Shown piece by piece: positions 1 to 9,933 of a stretch of DNA of 64,000 nt. A model generated the notes under the pieces. It did no database searches. It worked only from the letters and a program-made list of their open reading frames with translations, and was not told where the DNA came from. The stretch covers positions 1-64,000 of the forward strand of contig NZ_BJYR01000024.1 of the NCBI RefSeq assembly GCF_007991615.1. The letters are read 5' to 3'. This DNA is from Novosphingobium sediminis (GTDB lineage Bacteria > Pseudomonadota > Alphaproteobacteria > Sphingomonadales > Sphingomonadaceae). The first letter of the stretch is position 1; every line of letters starts with the position of its first letter. A program made the translations under genes and the position numbers.

Positions 1-162
1 CTTAGGGTTTGGGCGTTCGCTGCATATGCCTGCGGTAGAGCTTCTGCTTAAACCGCCAGTCGAGCCGGCGGGCCGAGATCTGTTCAAGCGGGCCACAGCG
101 GTGCACTGACGTCGATCAGACGCTGATCACCGGGCCAGCCGGTAGCACAACAAATGCCGCGA

Positions 163-1047
163 TTACCCCAGGTACTGGTGTGCCATCACCCCAGTGGCCC
201 CTGCATCGATCTCGAACAGGGCTCCGGCAAGGGGATCGTCAGGAAGGCCATCGCCAGCGGACGTGACGAACATGCGCGACAGATCCTCCCCTGCGAAGCA
301 CACGTTGGTGATCTGCGGTGTCGGCAGCACGATCTCGCGGTCGAGGCTGCCATCAGGATTGAAGCGGGCCACCTTTGCGCCGGCGTAGAAGGCAATCCAC
401 AGGCCGCCTTCGCGGTCGCAGGTCATGCCGTCCGGCGACCCTTGCGCGGTATCGAACTGCAGGTGCGGTTCGCGTGGGCCGAGTGTGCCGTCGGCATGGA
501 GGGCAAACTTCGAGACCTGACCGAGGCGGCTGTCCGTGTGATAGAGCACCGCGCCGTCAGGGCTGAAAGCCGGGCCATTGGCGATCGTGATGCCATCGTC
601 ATGCCGGGTGATCCCGCCCGAGGCGTCGAGGCAATAGAGTGCGCCGCTGGCTGGCCAGTTCGTTGCTGGTTGATCGGCAAAGGGCATTGAGCCGGCCCAG
701 ATGCGCCCTCGCGCGTCGGCCTTCGCATCATTGAGACGGTTGCCGGGGCGCTCGGGCTGCGGGTTGGCGATGAATTCCAGTCTGAACGGGTCAAGATCGA
801 GGCGGTAGAAGCCCGATGTCAGGCCGACGACGAAGCCGCCGACTGCCCGCTCGATGATCCAGCCGATGGCTTCCGGCATATCCAAGTGGCGGATGCTTTC
901 ATCAGCCAGGCTCATCCGCCACAATTTGCGGCCGAGGATATCCGTCCAGAACAGCGCGTTCTCCCGCGCACTCCACAGCAGGCCTTCGCCCAGGATATCG
1001 CGCGTGTCGCGTGGGATCGCACGGACGGCGGGCAATTCTGGCGTCAT
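163..1047 (-). CDS. SMP-30/gluconolactonase-family sugar lactonase (probable galactonolactonase)
   Basis: This 294-residue protein belongs to the SMP-30/gluconolactonase/LRE beta-propeller family, which hydrolyses aldonolactones to aldonic acids with one bound divalent metal. The expected metal and catalytic positions are visible: E21 in GEGLLW, N106 in RLNDAKAD, N157 in IANGPAFSPDG and D206 in GSPDGMTCD. It has no signal peptide, so it is cytoplasmic. It starts 3 bases after the stop of the upstream IlvD-type dehydratase on the same strand, so the two are surely co-transcribed. With galactose dehydrogenase next door, the likely job is D-galactono-lactone to D-galactonate. The family also contains arabino-, glucono- and xylonolactonases; the galactose assignment rests on context. 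Confidence 0.85.
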   Translation of the reverse strand: MTPELPAVRAIPRDTRDILGEGLLWSARENALFWTDILGRKLWRMSLADESIRHLDMPEAIGWIIERAVGGFVVGLTSGFYRLDLDPFRLEFIANPQPERPGNRLNDAKADARGRIWAGSMPFADQPATNWPASGALYCLDASGGITRHDDGITIANGPAFSPDGAVLYHTDSRLGQVSKFALHADGTLGPREPHLQFDTAQGSPDGMTCDREGGLWIAFYAGAKVARFNPDGSLDREIVLPTPQITNVCFAGEDLSRMFVTSAGDGLPDDPLAGALFEIDAGATGVMAHQYLG

Positions 1048-1050
1048 GGC

Positions 1051-2853
1051 TTAGTGGCTGTCGCGGGGGAGGCCGCGTTCCTGCGCGATGCGCTGATACT
1101 GCACGGCGGATTCGATCACCGCACCGCCCGGATACTGGCCGGTGATCTTGCGATGAAGCTCTTGCCACGGCGTTTGCGGGGCAGGCACGTCCACGCCCAC
1201 GCCGAGCGCTTCGCGGCGGCGCTGCAGTTCTTCCTCGGGAACCAGCATGTTTGCGGTTCGGCGCTTGAGATCGATGCGGATCCGGTCACCGGTCTGGAGC
1301 AGGGCAAGCCCGCCGCCAACCGCGGCTTCGGGCGCTGCGTTGAGGATCGAGGGGCTGCCGGATGTGCCGGACTGGCGGCCATCGCCGATGCAGGGGAGCG
1401 CATCGACGCCCGCGCGGATCAGCGCTGCCGGGGCGCGCATGTTGACGACTTCAGCGCCGCCCGGATAGCCGATCGGGCCAACGCCGCGGATCACGAGCAG
1501 GCAGTTCTCATCGATCTCCAGCGTGGGATCGTCGATGCGCGCGTGGTACTCTTCCGGACCATCGAACACGATCGCGCGGCCTTCGAACGCTTCCGGGTCG
1601 TCAGGGTTCGAGAGATAGCGGGCGCGGAACGAGTCGGAAATGACGCTCGACTTCATCACCGCAGATTCGAACAGATTGCCGCTCAGGACGGTCAGCCCAG
1701 CATTGTCGAGCAAGGGCTCGGTCAAGGGCTTGATGACCCGGGTGTCCTCGATGGTCGCATGGGCGTAGTTTTCGGCGAGGGTCTTGCCGTTGCAGAACAG
1801 GGCGTCGCCATCCAGCAATCCGGCGCGTAGCAGTTCACCGACAACGGCCGGCACGCCGCCGGCGCGGTAATAGTCCTCGCCGAGGTATTCACCGGCCGGC
1901 TGCAGGTTGACCAGCAGCGGCACGCCCGCGCCATGGTCCTGCCAATCATCGAGCGTGAGTTCGACGCCCATGTGGCGCGCAATGGCGTTGAGGTGGATCG
2001 GAGCATTGGTCGATCCGCCGATGGCGCTGTTGACGCGGATTGCGTTGAGGAATGCGGCGCGCGTCATTATGTCTGACGGTTTGCGGTCGGCCTTGACCAT
2101 TTCGACAATGGCGAGGCCGCTCTCGTAGGCGGCTTGCTGGCGATCGCGATAGGGCGCGGGGATCGCTGCCGAACCGGGCAGCGCCATGCCGAGGGCTTCG
2201 GTGAGCGAGTTCATCGTCGTCGCCGTGCCCATCGTGTTGCAATAGCCGGTCGAGGGGGCGGAGGACGCGATCAGCTCGATAAAGCCGCGGTAGTCGATCT
2301 CACCCGCTGCGAGCAATTCGCGCGCCTTCCAGATGATCGTGCCCGAGCCAGTACGTTCGCCCTTGAACCAGCCGTTCAGCATCGGGCCTACCGACAGCGC
2401 GATGGCGGGAATGTTGACGGTGGCCGCGGCCATCAGGCAGGCCGGTGTCGTCTTGTCGCAGCCGACGGTGAGGACAGTCCCGTCGAGGGGGTAGCCATAG
2501 AGCACTTCGACCAGCGAGAGATAGGAGAGGTTGCGATCAAGCGCAGCCGTCGGGCGCTTGCCGGTTTCCTGGATGGGGTGGATCGGAAACTCGATGGGGA
2601 TGCCGCCCGCGTCGCGGATACCGTCCCGTACGCGGTCTGCCAGCACGAGATGGTGGCGGTTGCAGGGTGCGAGATCGCTGCCGGTCTGGGCGATGCCGAT
2701 AATCGGCCGATCGGATTGCAGTTCCGCCACGGAAAGGCCGAAGCTGAGGTAACGCTCGAGATAGAGTGCGGTCATATCGGGGTTGCCTGGATTATCGAAC
2801 CAGGAGCGCGACCGCAGACGGGTGGCGCCGATTTCAGTGTTCTGTTCTGTCAT
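1051..2853 (-). CDS. IlvD/Edd-family pentonate/hexonate dehydratase (probable galactonate dehydratase)
   Basis: This 600-residue enzyme is in the IlvD/Edd family, closest in style to the sugar-acid branch (arabinonate, xylonate and galactonate dehydratases). Cysteines C64 (LAPCNRH), C132 ([10 protein letters not shown]) and C205 (TGYCNTMG) sit where the family holds its iron-sulfur cluster. The C-terminal GRQSGTSGS segment carries the catalytic serine region. It should turn D-galactonate into 2-dehydro-3-deoxygalactonate, feeding the dgoK and dgoA products nearby. The usual galactonate dehydratase, DgoD, is an enolase-superfamily enzyme and none is present here, so this looks like a non-orthologous replacement. 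It heads the operon with the lactonase and is divergent from the galactose dehydrogenase gene. Arabinonate is an alternative substrate. Confidence 0.85.
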   Translation of the reverse strand: MTEQNTEIGATRLRSRSWFDNPGNPDMTALYLERYLSFGLSVAELQSDRPIIGIAQTGSDLAPCNRHHLVLADRVRDGIRDAGGIPIEFPIHPIQETGKRPTAALDRNLSYLSLVEVLYGYPLDGTVLTVGCDKTTPACLMAAATVNIPAIALSVGPMLNGWFKGERTGSGTIIWKARELLAAGEIDYRGFIELIASSAPSTGYCNTMGTATTMNSLTEALGMALPGSAAIPAPYRDRQQAAYESGLAIVEMVKADRKPSDIMTRAAFLNAIRVNSAIGGSTNAPIHLNAIARHMGVELTLDDWQDHGAGVPLLVNLQPAGEYLGEDYYRAGGVPAVVGELLRAGLLDGDALFCNGKTLAENYAHATIEDTRVIKPLTEPLLDNAGLTVLSGNLFESAVMKSSVISDSFRARYLSNPDDPEAFEGRAIVFDGPEEYHARIDDPTLEIDENCLLVIRGVGPIGYPGGAEVVNMRAPAALIRAGVDALPCIGDGRQSGTSGSPSILNAAPEAAVGGGLALLQTGDRIRIDLKRRTANMLVPEEELQRRREALGVGVDVPAPQTPWQELHRKITGQYPGGAVIESAVQYQRIAQERGLPRDSH

Positions 2854-3109
2854 GCCAATTCTACCCCAACTCGGTTCTGCTCACTGCGCATGGCCAGGGA
2901 AAGGCCGCTCATCGGCCTCACCCGGACTTGCGCCAGGAATGCCGGTAAACGGCGATCATTCCTGCTATCCCACACCATACGGCCACCCCACGGCCCGGCG
3001 AGAAGCGGTCTCGTGCCGCTATCCGCCAGGATCGTGCTCCGTCCGCACCAGCAATGATGAAGCAACATCATCTGCTGTGCGATAGCCAATTTCTCGATTA
3101 TAGCATATA

Positions 3110-3120
3110 TATCAGATAAA
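3110..3120 (+). promoter_or_regulatory. Candidate operator TATCAGATAAA in the dehydratase/galactose dehydrogenase intergenic region
   Basis: This lies in a 289-bp divergent intergenic region, about 22 bases before the dehydrogenase ATG, inside an AT-rich patch that stands out from the GC-rich surroundings. The same 11-mer occurs inverted at 14770-14780 before the galactoside-locus TBDT. It may be a DgoR site or part of a promoter. A ribosome-binding site (CGGAG) follows at about 3131. Confidence 0.45.
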
Positions 3121-3142
3121 ATATTCCCAACCGGAGATTCCC

Positions 3143-4075
3143 ATGGCTGAACGCATCAAGCTGGCGCTGGTCGGCATCGGCAAGATCGCGCGCGATCAGC
3201 ATTTGCCGGCCATTGCCGCCGACAATGCCTTCGAACTGGTGGCGGCCGTGAGCCGCAGCGGACGCGTCGAAGGCGTGCCGAACTTCAACGATATCGCTGC
3301 GCTGATCGAAAGCGGATTGCCTGTTGATGCGGTCTCGCTGTGCACGCCGCCGGTCGGCCGGCACCGGATCGCCGCGCAGGCGCTGGCTGCCGGACTGCAT
3401 GTCATGCTGGAAAAGCCGCCGGGGGCGACTCTGGCGGAAGTGCATCAGCTTCAGGCGCAGGCGGCGGCGGGCTCAGGGCGCAGCCTGTTTGCGACATGGC
3501 ATTCGCGCCACGCGGCGGGGGTTGATGCGGCGCGGGCATGGCTGGCAGACAAGCAGATCAAGCAAGCGGCCATCGTGTGGCGCGAGGATATTCGCGTCTG
3601 GCATCCCGGACAGGAGTGGATTCTGGAGGCCGGCGGGCTGGGCGTGTTTGATCCGGGCATCAATGCGCTTTCGATTGTGACCTCGATCTTGCCCGGAGCG
3701 CTGCGGCTCGAAAGCGCGAAGCTGGTGTTTCCGGCGGGTCGCGGTGCACCGATCGCGGCGGGGCTGGCGATGGTGCTTGGTGAGGCTGCGCCCGTCTCGG
3801 CCGATTTCGATTTCCGCCCGACCTGGCCGCAGAGCTGGGACATCACGGTCGAAACCGACCGGGGCACGCTCATGCTGACGGAAGGTGGGGCGCGGCTGTG
3901 GATCGATGGCGAGGAGCAGCGCACGGATGGAATCGGTGAATATCCGGCACTTTATCGCAGGTTCGCCGAACTGGTTGCCGCCGGGAGAAGCGATTGCGAC
4001 CTGCGTCCGATGGCGCTGGTGGCCGATGCGTTCCTGCTCGGCGAACGGACCGAGACCGATCCGTTCGCCTTTTGA
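3143..4075 (+). CDS. Gfo/Idh/MocA-family oxidoreductase, probable D-galactose 1-dehydrogenase
   Basis: This 310-residue protein has the Gfo/Idh/MocA layout. An N-terminal Rossmann fold carries GIGKIA (residues 11-16) for NAD(P), and the hallmark EKPP motif is at residues 90-93. The C-terminal domain is an alpha/beta substrate domain. Its length and motifs resemble D-galactose and L-arabinose 1-dehydrogenases of Pseudomonas and Azospirillum. The expected reaction is galactose to galactonolactone, the first step of the De Ley-Doudoroff route, and the lactonase and dehydratase lie just across the divergent promoter. It is probably cytoplasmic. Substrate preference (galactose, arabinose or fucose) cannot be read from the sequence; the adjacent galactosidases favour galactose. 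CGGAG precedes the ATG. Confidence 0.82.
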   Translation: MAERIKLALVGIGKIARDQHLPAIAADNAFELVAAVSRSGRVEGVPNFNDIAALIESGLPVDAVSLCTPPVGRHRIAAQALAAGLHVMLEKPPGATLAEVHQLQAQAAAGSGRSLFATWHSRHAAGVDAARAWLADKQIKQAAIVWREDIRVWHPGQEWILEAGGLGVFDPGINALSIVTSILPGALRLESAKLVFPAGRGAPIAAGLAMVLGEAAPVSADFDFRPTWPQSWDITVETDRGTLMLTEGGARLWIDGEEQRTDGIGEYPALYRRFAELVAAGRSDCDLRPMALVADAFLLGERTETDPFAF

Positions 4076-4081
4076 ACAGGA

Positions 4082-6034
4082 TCAGGCCGCGCGCCAGATC
4101 GAGAGATCGCGCGGGGCCACGGTGCGGGTGCCGAGCAGGAACTCCGCGCCTTCGGGGGCGGGTGCTTCGGCAGGCTCCGCGCCATAGTTGATCGCAAACG
4201 TCAGGTTGCCCCGCCGCCGGATGCGCAGCATGCCATTGAGCGGCGTGGTTTCCACACCGGCTTCGGTGGCCATCGCCGCAACGATGGCATCAAGCGCGGC
4301 ATCTTCGACCAGCGTGGCGAGGTAGTGGACCTTGCCATGGCGGACCACGGCGGGGGCGCCATCCTCGTAGCGGCCGAGCACGGTGCATTCGCCCGGCTCA
4401 ATCGTCTCGCGCCAGAGACCGCTGGCGTAGGATGCGTTGCCGATGGCGATTGAGCCCGGGCAATCGGGCCGCAGCGTCTCGACCGCAAGCACCCGGATCG
4501 GCATGAGCGGACGCAGGCGGCCGGGCGCGAGGCCTTCGGGGATGGTTACGTCGTGGGTCTTGGCGCCCGATCGCGGGCCGATGAGCACAAGACCGTCCGC
4601 CGCCTGCAGCCGCGCAGCCGCTTCCACCGTGGGCAGGGCAAGCGCAGGCACGAGCACCATCGCATAACCGGCAAGATCCGCGCCCGGCGCGACGAAATCG
4701 ACATCGAGGCCGAGGCGGCGGGTGGTGCCGTACCACGCCGTGAGGATCTTCTGGTAGTTGTAGCCGCGGCCCTGCTGCTCGATCTGGCCGAGCCAATCGG
4801 ATTCGTGATCGACGATAATGGCGACCGGTGCCTTGGTGGGGGCGGGGAGATCGATCGCGCTGAGTTCGGCGTGCAGCTGCTCGACCTCGGGCCATGCTTC
4901 GGCGTGGGTGCAATCGGGACGAAGCAATCCGGCGTGCATCTGTTCCTGCGCATAGGGCGCCTGCCGCCAGCGGAAGAAGCTGACCACCGCCGCGCCATGG
5001 GCAAAGGCTTCCCACGACCACAGCCGCACCATGCCGGGGGCGGGGCGGGGGTTGTGGTTGGCCCAATTCACCGGGCCGGGCTGCTGTTCCATCACCCAGA
5101 ACGGACGACCCGTAAGGCCGCGCGTCTGATCGAACAGGATGCCTTGAAAATCCGGGTGGCCTGTGCGCATCAGCGGCGCGAATTCATCAGCCGTGGATTT
5201 GGCGAGCGCCAGATCGGCGCGGCCGAGCGGGTAGTTGTCATAGGCCGCGAAATCGAGATCGGCGGCGAGGGCGTGGTTGTCGACGCCGGTTTCGGGCATC
5301 GGGATGAAGTTGTGCGTCACCCAGCGGCCCGGCGCATGGGCGCGGATGATCGCGATCATGTCGGCATGGAAGCGCACCACCATGTCCGACGAATAGCGGC
5401 GCCACGCCATGCGGTGGGCAGGGCTGGTTTCGGTGACCGCGCCGACCGGCATCTCGATCTCGTCGAAGCTGCGGTATTCCATCGACCAGAATACGTTGCC
5501 CCACGCCGCATTCAGCGCGGCGATGTCGCCGTACTGCTCGCGGCACCAGGTGCGGAAGCCGGCGTGTGCGGCAGGAGAAGCGCTGATTGCGGTATCGTGG
5601 CAGCACAGTTCGTTGTCGGTCTGCCAGCCGGCGACATAGGGGTTCTCGCCGTAGCGCTCTGCAACGGCGGTGCTGATGCGCATCGCCTCGCGGTGCCAGA
5701 CGGGGCTGGAGAAATCGGTGTGGCGGCGCGAGCCGAAGCCGCGCGTGCGGCCGGTTTCGGGATCGACGGGGAGGATCTCCGGATAGAGATCGATCAGCCA
5801 CTTCGGCGGAGTTGCCGTGGGCGTGCACATGACGACCTTGAGCCCCGCCTTGCCCAGCGTCTCGATCGCGCGGTCCAGCCAATCCCATTCGAAGCGGCCG
5901 GGATCGGGCTCGATCCTGCTCCACGCGAACTCGGCGATGCGCACGTAGGTAAGGCCAAGCGCGGCCATGCGGCGGGCGTCCTCCTCCCACCACGCTTCAG
6001 GCCAGTGTTCGGGATAATAGCAGACGCCAAGCAT
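4082..6034 (-). CDS. Beta-galactosidase, glycoside hydrolase family 42
   Basis: This is a GH42 beta-galactosidase. The N-terminus has the family hallmark GVCYYPEHW and the barrel continues as [13 protein letters not shown]. The catalytic acid/base is E142 in WQTDNEL and the nucleophile is E316 in [13 protein letters not shown]. The beta-galactosidase trimerisation and C-terminal small domains follow. I start at the ATG at 6034, preceded by GAAGGA at suitable spacing and directly before the conserved N-terminus; a TTG at 6118 would add 28 unconserved residues. It gives 650 residues without a signal peptide, so it acts on imported beta-galactosides. It is divergent from the alpha-galactosidase gene and ends 6 bases from the stop of the galactose dehydrogenase gene. 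Confidence 0.93.
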   Translation of the reverse strand: MLGVCYYPEHWPEAWWEEDARRMAALGLTYVRIAEFAWSRIEPDPGRFEWDWLDRAIETLGKAGLKVVMCTPTATPPKWLIDLYPEILPVDPETGRTRGFGSRRHTDFSSPVWHREAMRISTAVAERYGENPYVAGWQTDNELCCHDTAISASPAAHAGFRTWCREQYGDIAALNAAWGNVFWSMEYRSFDEIEMPVGAVTETSPAHRMAWRRYSSDMVVRFHADMIAIIRAHAPGRWVTHNFIPMPETGVDNHALAADLDFAAYDNYPLGRADLALAKSTADEFAPLMRTGHPDFQGILFDQTRGLTGRPFWVMEQQPGPVNWANHNPRPAPGMVRLWSWEAFAHGAAVVSFFRWRQAPYAQEQMHAGLLRPDCTHAEAWPEVEQLHAELSAIDLPAPTKAPVAIIVDHESDWLGQIEQQGRGYNYQKILTAWYGTTRRLGLDVDFVAPGADLAGYAMVLVPALALPTVEAAARLQAADGLVLIGPRSGAKTHDVTIPEGLAPGRLRPLMPIRVLAVETLRPDCPGSIAIGNASYASGLWRETIEPGECTVLGRYEDGAPAVVRHGKVHYLATLVEDAALDAIVAAMATEAGVETTPLNGMLRIRRRGNLTFAINYGAEPAEAPAPEGAEFLLGTRTVAPRDLSIWRAA

Positions 6035-6114
6035 GGAGGGACGATCCTTCGAAGTTTTGAGGGCTTCAGAAATGGGTTGCAGGTCAGCGCTGGTCAGCGG
6101 TAACCCGGCACCGT

Positions 6115-6127
6115 TCAATTATCATAT
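6115..6127. promoter_or_regulatory. Candidate operator TCAATTATCATAT between the GH42 and GH36 genes
   Basis: The 13-mer lies in the divergent region between the two galactosidase genes, within an AT-rich run reaching about 6136. The identical 13-mer occurs at 9806-9818 between dgoK and dgoR. Sharing between two divergent promoters of one pathway suggests a common regulator site, most simply DgoR. Confidence 0.5.
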
Positions 6128-6156
6128 AAATATACTTTTGCCATCGAAAGCTCGCC

Positions 6157-8265
6157 ATGACCGCACCCTTTTCCGCCGCTTATCGCCTTGATGGCGCAAA
6201 CGTCACGCTGGTGGTGGAGGTCTGCGCGGAGGTTCCAGCCATGCGCTACTGGGGGCCGCGGCTGCCGGACGATCTGGCGTTGGAAGAGCTTTCCGCGCTG
6301 GCGGCACGGGCGGAGGCGAATGCTTCGCCAGCCTATGAAGCGCCGCTGGCACTGACGCCGCAGGCGGGGCAGGGCTTTCCGGGCCGACCGGGGCTTGCCG
6401 CCCATCGCGGCGGGCAGGACTGGGCGAGCTTTGCGCTGCTGGTGGATGTGGAGCAGGCCTCGGACCGCCTCACCTTTACCAGCCGCGATGATGCGCATGG
6501 CCTTGAACTCGTGCACGCATTGCAGCTTTCCGGCGATGTGCTGGTGGCGTCGTCGCGGCTGACGAATGCGGGCGCGCAGGGGCTGCAGGTAGATCATCTG
6601 GCCGCGCCGGTCATGCCCTTGCCGGGGTTTGTCGGCGATGTCATCGGGTTCGAAGGGCGCTGGTCGGGCGAATTCCAGTTGCAGCGACATGCGCTGTCGA
6701 TGGGCACATGGCTGCGCGAGAACCGGCGCGGACGCACCAGTCACGATGCCTTTCCGGGGCTGCTGGCGACCGAGCGGGATGCCAACGAGACTCGCGGCTT
6801 GGCCTATGGCTTTCATCTGGGCTGGAGCGGCAATCACCGGCTTGCGGTGGAGACGCTGGCGGACGGGCGGCGGTCTGTGGCGATGGAAGCGCTCTACCTG
6901 CCGGGTGAGATCACGCTCGCGCCGGGGGAAAGCGTGACCACGCCGGCGGTTTATGCCACAGTTTCGGATGCGGGGCTGGGGGCGGTTTCGCGCCAGTTCC
7001 ATGCCTTCCTGCGCGCGCGGCCAGAACATCAGCGCCTGCGCGTAAAGCCGCGCCCGGTGCACTACAACAGCTGGGAGGCGGTCTATTTCAACCACGATCC
7101 GGCAACCCTGATGGCGCTTGCCGAACGCGCGGCAGCGGTCGGCGTGGAACGCTTCGTGCTCGATGATGGCTGGTTCGGCAGCCGCCGGCATGACCGCGCC
7201 GGGCTGGGTGATTGGCAGGTTAGCCCGGCGGTCTATCCCGATGGGCTCGGGCCGCTGATCGACAAGGTCCGTGGGCTCGGCATGGAATTCGGGCTCTGGG
7301 TCGAGCCCGAAATGGTCAATCCGGACAGCGACCTGTTTCGCGCGCATCCCGAATGGGTGCTGGCTACGCCGCCCGCGCCGCAGATCCCGTTCCGCCACCA
7401 ACTCGTGCTCGACTTCGGGCGGCCGGAAGTGCGCGAACGGATGTACCGTGATGTGGCTGCGCTGCTTGAAGAATATCCGATCGCCTACCTCAAGTGGGAC
7501 ATGAACCGCGATCTCAGCCAACCCGGCGGTGCCGATGGCCGCGCGGGGGCGACCGCGCATGTGCTGGGCTTGTACGAAGTGCTCGATCGGCTGCGGGTGG
7601 CGTTCCCGGCAGTTGAGATCGAAAGCTGCGCCTCGGGCGGCGGACGTGCGGACTTCGGCGTGCTTGCGCGGACCGACCGGGTCTGGACCAGCGACAGCAA
7701 CGATGCTCTCGACCGGCTTTCGATCCAGCGCGGCTTTTCGCACTTCTTCCCTGCGGAACTCATGGGCGCGCATGTCGGGCCGACGCATTGCCACATCACC
7801 GGGCGGACGCTTTCAATGCCGCTGCGGGTGGCGACGGCGCTGTTCGGGCATATGGGGATCGAGACGGATCTTCGCGAGCTTGATGCGCAGGAGACCGCCG
7901 ATCTCGCTGCCGGGGTCGCGCTGCACAAGGCCCACCGGGCGCTGATCCACACCGGCGCGCTGCACCGGATCGATGCCGCAGAGGGCGTGAACGCCTTTGC
8001 CCTTGTTGCCGAGGATGGCAGCGAGGCGCTGGTTTCCTACACGATGCTGACCGAGCAGCGCGGGTATTTCGCCGAGCCGCTGCGGCTGACGGGGCTCGAT
8101 CTGGCGGCGGACTACGAGCTTGGCGTAGTGTGGCCGCCGCGTCTCAAGGCGCAATGGCCGCTGAAGGATGGCGGCCGGTTCCGTGGGGCTGCGCTGATGC
8201 AGGCGGGGTTCCAGCCGCCGCGCCTCCATCCGGGCACGGCGGTGATCCTGCACCTCAAGCGTTAG
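6157..8265 (+). CDS. Alpha-galactosidase, glycoside hydrolase family 36
   Basis: This 702-residue GH36 enzyme cleaves terminal alpha-galactosides such as melibiose and raffinose. Residues 1-290 form the beta-supersandwich domain and about 300-610 the catalytic barrel. The nucleophile is D448 in YLKWDMNRD and the acid/base is D513 in WTSDSNDALDR. The substrate-binding segments VLDDGWFGSRR, LWVEPEMVNPDSD and ESCASGGGR are all present. There is no signal peptide, so it is cytoplasmic and depends on imported oligosaccharides. The stop overlaps the stop of the convergent dgoA gene by 4 bases. Confidence 0.94.
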   Translation: MTAPFSAAYRLDGANVTLVVEVCAEVPAMRYWGPRLPDDLALEELSALAARAEANASPAYEAPLALTPQAGQGFPGRPGLAAHRGGQDWASFALLVDVEQASDRLTFTSRDDAHGLELVHALQLSGDVLVASSRLTNAGAQGLQVDHLAAPVMPLPGFVGDVIGFEGRWSGEFQLQRHALSMGTWLRENRRGRTSHDAFPGLLATERDANETRGLAYGFHLGWSGNHRLAVETLADGRRSVAMEALYLPGEITLAPGESVTTPAVYATVSDAGLGAVSRQFHAFLRARPEHQRLRVKPRPVHYNSWEAVYFNHDPATLMALAERAAAVGVERFVLDDGWFGSRRHDRAGLGDWQVSPAVYPDGLGPLIDKVRGLGMEFGLWVEPEMVNPDSDLFRAHPEWVLATPPAPQIPFRHQLVLDFGRPEVRERMYRDVAALLEEYPIAYLKWDMNRDLSQPGGADGRAGATAHVLGLYEVLDRLRVAFPAVEIESCASGGGRADFGVLARTDRVWTSDSNDALDRLSIQRGFSHFFPAELMGAHVGPTHCHITGRTLSMPLRVATALFGHMGIETDLRELDAQETADLAAGVALHKAHRALIHTGALHRIDAAEGVNAFALVAEDGSEALVSYTMLTEQRGYFAEPLRLTGLDLAADYELGVVWPPRLKAQWPLKDGGRFRGAALMQAGFQPPRLHPGTAVILHLKR

Positions 8266-8894
8266 AGTGCCCGGTATGCCGCGATGAACGCCGCGGCGCG
8301 CTCGGCCAGAACCTCAGGCGTCACACCGGGGCTGTAGAGCGCCGAGCCGATGCCGAACCCGCCCGCGCCGACCGCGTGCCAGGACGCCATCGTCGTGGGC
8401 GATATGCCGCCGACGGGGAGCACTGCAGTGCCTGCAGGCAAGACCGTACGGATGGCCTTGAGCACGGCCGGGCTGGCGGCTTCGGCAGGGAAGAGCTTGA
8501 GCGCGCGGGCACCGGCTTCGAGCGCGGCGAAGGCTTCGCTGGGCGTCTGGAAGCCGGGGACAGCGATCAAACCACGCGCTGCGGCGGCGGAAATCACGGC
8601 GGGGTTGGTGTTTGGCGAGACGATCAGCGTGCCGCCTGCTTCGGCCACCGCCGTGACCGAGGCCACATCAAGCACGGTGCCGGCGCCGACAAGGGCGCGC
8701 CCTTCGAGCCGCTTGGCGAGGCGGGCGATGCTTTCGAGCGGGCGGGGGGAATTGAGCGGGACTTCGATCAGGGTGAAGCCGGCCTCGACCAGCACATCGC
8801 CGATATCGTCTGCCGTTTCGGGTGTCAGGCCGCGCAGGATGGCGACGAGTGGCATGGCCGCGAAAGCGGCGTTGAAGGCATCGGCAGTGGTCAT
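8262..8894 (-). CDS. dgoA: 2-dehydro-3-deoxy-6-phosphogalactonate aldolase
   Basis: This 210-residue class I aldolase is of the KDPG/KDPGal type. It has R21, E44 in LIEVPLNSP (general base), T73 in VGAGTV, and the Schiff-base lysine K133 in ALKLFPAE. The phosphate-binding GGISP and GFGIGSALY loops follow. The LNSP segment after E44 is typical of DgoA rather than Eda. It splits 2-dehydro-3-deoxy-6-phosphogalactonate into pyruvate and glyceraldehyde 3-phosphate. It overlaps the upstream kinase gene by 4 bases (ATGA), implying translational coupling. Confidence 0.92.
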   Translation of the reverse strand: MTTADAFNAAFAAMPLVAILRGLTPETADDIGDVLVEAGFTLIEVPLNSPRPLESIARLAKRLEGRALVGAGTVLDVASVTAVAEAGGTLIVSPNTNPAVISAAAARGLIAVPGFQTPSEAFAALEAGARALKLFPAEAASPAVLKAIRTVLPAGTAVLPVGGISPTTMASWHAVGAGGFGIGSALYSPGVTPEVLAERAAAFIAAYRAL

Positions 8895-9799
8895 TTGAGC
8901 AGACTCCAGATCTGGGTGATTCCGGCGAGGAAAGCCGCATGGCTATCGACCAACCGGGCCGCGCAACCGAGTTCATCGAGTGCGGCGAGATAGAGGTTCC
9001 CCAGCGCGGGGGAGGCGAGCACGTCCACGCCATCGGCGCGGGCATCGGCGAAATCGCTGTCCAGCCGCGCGGCGCAATCGCTGCCGATCAGCAGACCGCT
9101 GACGTAGGAGGCCTGATCGGTGCGGTCGCGCTTGCCGAGGACAAGCGAGGCGCGGGCACCGAACAGGCGGGCGAGCAGATCACCGCCACGCGCGGCCTGC
9201 ACGCCGGCGCGAAAGTCCGCGCCATCCTGCACGGTGCCATCGAGTCCGTCCGCCAGAAGGCCGCTGCGGCCGAGCTGTGCGAAGATCTCGCCCGTCATCG
9301 CCGTGGTGAAATCGACAAGATCGCCGCCCTTGAGCCGCGCCCACTTGGCATGGGTGCCCGGTTGGCAGAGCCAGGAATCGGCGGCGACAAGACCGGCAGC
9401 AGCGGCACCGAGCAGCTGCACTTCCTCACCGCGCATGATATCGGCGCGGCCGTTTCCGTCGCGCGAGACGCCGGGCACGATGGCGGTGTGGCCCGGTTCC
9501 ACCCAGTGAACCGCCGCTGCAATGGCAGCAAGGCTGGCGGGCGCTGAAACATACCCCGCATCGACCCAGCCTCGATTCGAGCCGACCATGCCGGCACACA
9601 GCATCGGCAGATCACCCCAGCGCCCGCGCATGGAAGCCGCTTCGGCAGCGAAACCGCTGCCATCCATCGCGAGGATCCCGCGGTCGTCCTGCGCCGTTTC
9701 CAGCACGGTTCCATCAGCCGCGAGCACGAAAACGCGGCGATTGGTCGAACCCCAATCAACGGCGAGAGTAGTGGCTTCCAAAGTCGATTCCGCTTCCAT
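8891..9799 (-). CDS. dgoK: 2-dehydro-3-deoxygalactonokinase
   Basis: This 302-residue protein matches the DgoK family. The N-terminal phosphate loop of the ASKHA fold is seen as LAVDWGSTNRRVFVL, and the central CQPGTHAKWARL and DFTTAMTGE segments are characteristic. It phosphorylates 2-dehydro-3-deoxygalactonate at C6 with ATP, supplying the substrate of the aldolase encoded immediately downstream. The start is an ATG at 9799. The promoter is shared with the divergent regulator dgoR, and the region between them carries the repeated AT-rich motif. Confidence 0.92.
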   Translation of the reverse strand: MEAESTLEATTLAVDWGSTNRRVFVLAADGTVLETAQDDRGILAMDGSGFAAEAASMRGRWGDLPMLCAGMVGSNRGWVDAGYVSAPASLAAIAAAVHWVEPGHTAIVPGVSRDGNGRADIMRGEEVQLLGAAAAGLVAADSWLCQPGTHAKWARLKGGDLVDFTTAMTGEIFAQLGRSGLLADGLDGTVQDGADFRAGVQAARGGDLLARLFGARASLVLGKRDRTDQASYVSGLLIGSDCAARLDSDFADARADGVDVLASPALGNLYLAALDELGCAARLVDSHAAFLAGITQIWSLLK

Positions 9800-9805
9800 G
9801 TTTAC

Positions 9806-9838
9806 TCAATTATCATATCTATCTGACTTTGATATCAG
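9806..9838. promoter_or_regulatory. Candidate DgoR operator region between dgoK and dgoR
   Basis: The segment contains the 13-mer TCAATTATCATAT (9806-9818), identical to 6115-6127, then CTGA at 9823-9826 and TATCAG at 9833-9838, which form an imperfect inverted repeat. The position just upstream of dgoK and before the dgoR leader suits autoregulation plus control of the dgoKA operon. Confidence 0.5.
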
Positions 9839-9851
9839 GAGGAATTGAATT

Positions 9852-9932
9852 ATGCGCTCTAAATGCGTAATCCTTACCCCGCTTGGTGAACAGGAAAGTC
9901 AGCATCATCTCGACCGACATCTTCCCCTCTGA
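9852..9932 (+). other. Possible 26-codon leader ORF upstream of dgoR
   Basis: A strong Shine-Dalgarno sequence AGGAGG (9837-9842) sits 9 bases before an ATG at 9852. That ATG opens a 26-codon frame ending in TGA at 9930-9932, one base before an in-frame ATG of dgoR (9934). No such ribosome-binding site stands before the dgoR start itself. The arrangement suggests translational coupling, but the peptide has no recognisable similarity and may only be a ribosome-loading device. Confidence 0.4.
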
Positions 9933-9933
9933 A

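Noticed and set aside
2-115. Short minus-strand frame at the left edge ending in TAA at 4-2, beginning near a GTG at about 103.
   Set aside because: It is only about 33 codons, matches nothing I recognise and has no clear ribosome-binding site; I see no supported gene between 1 and 162.
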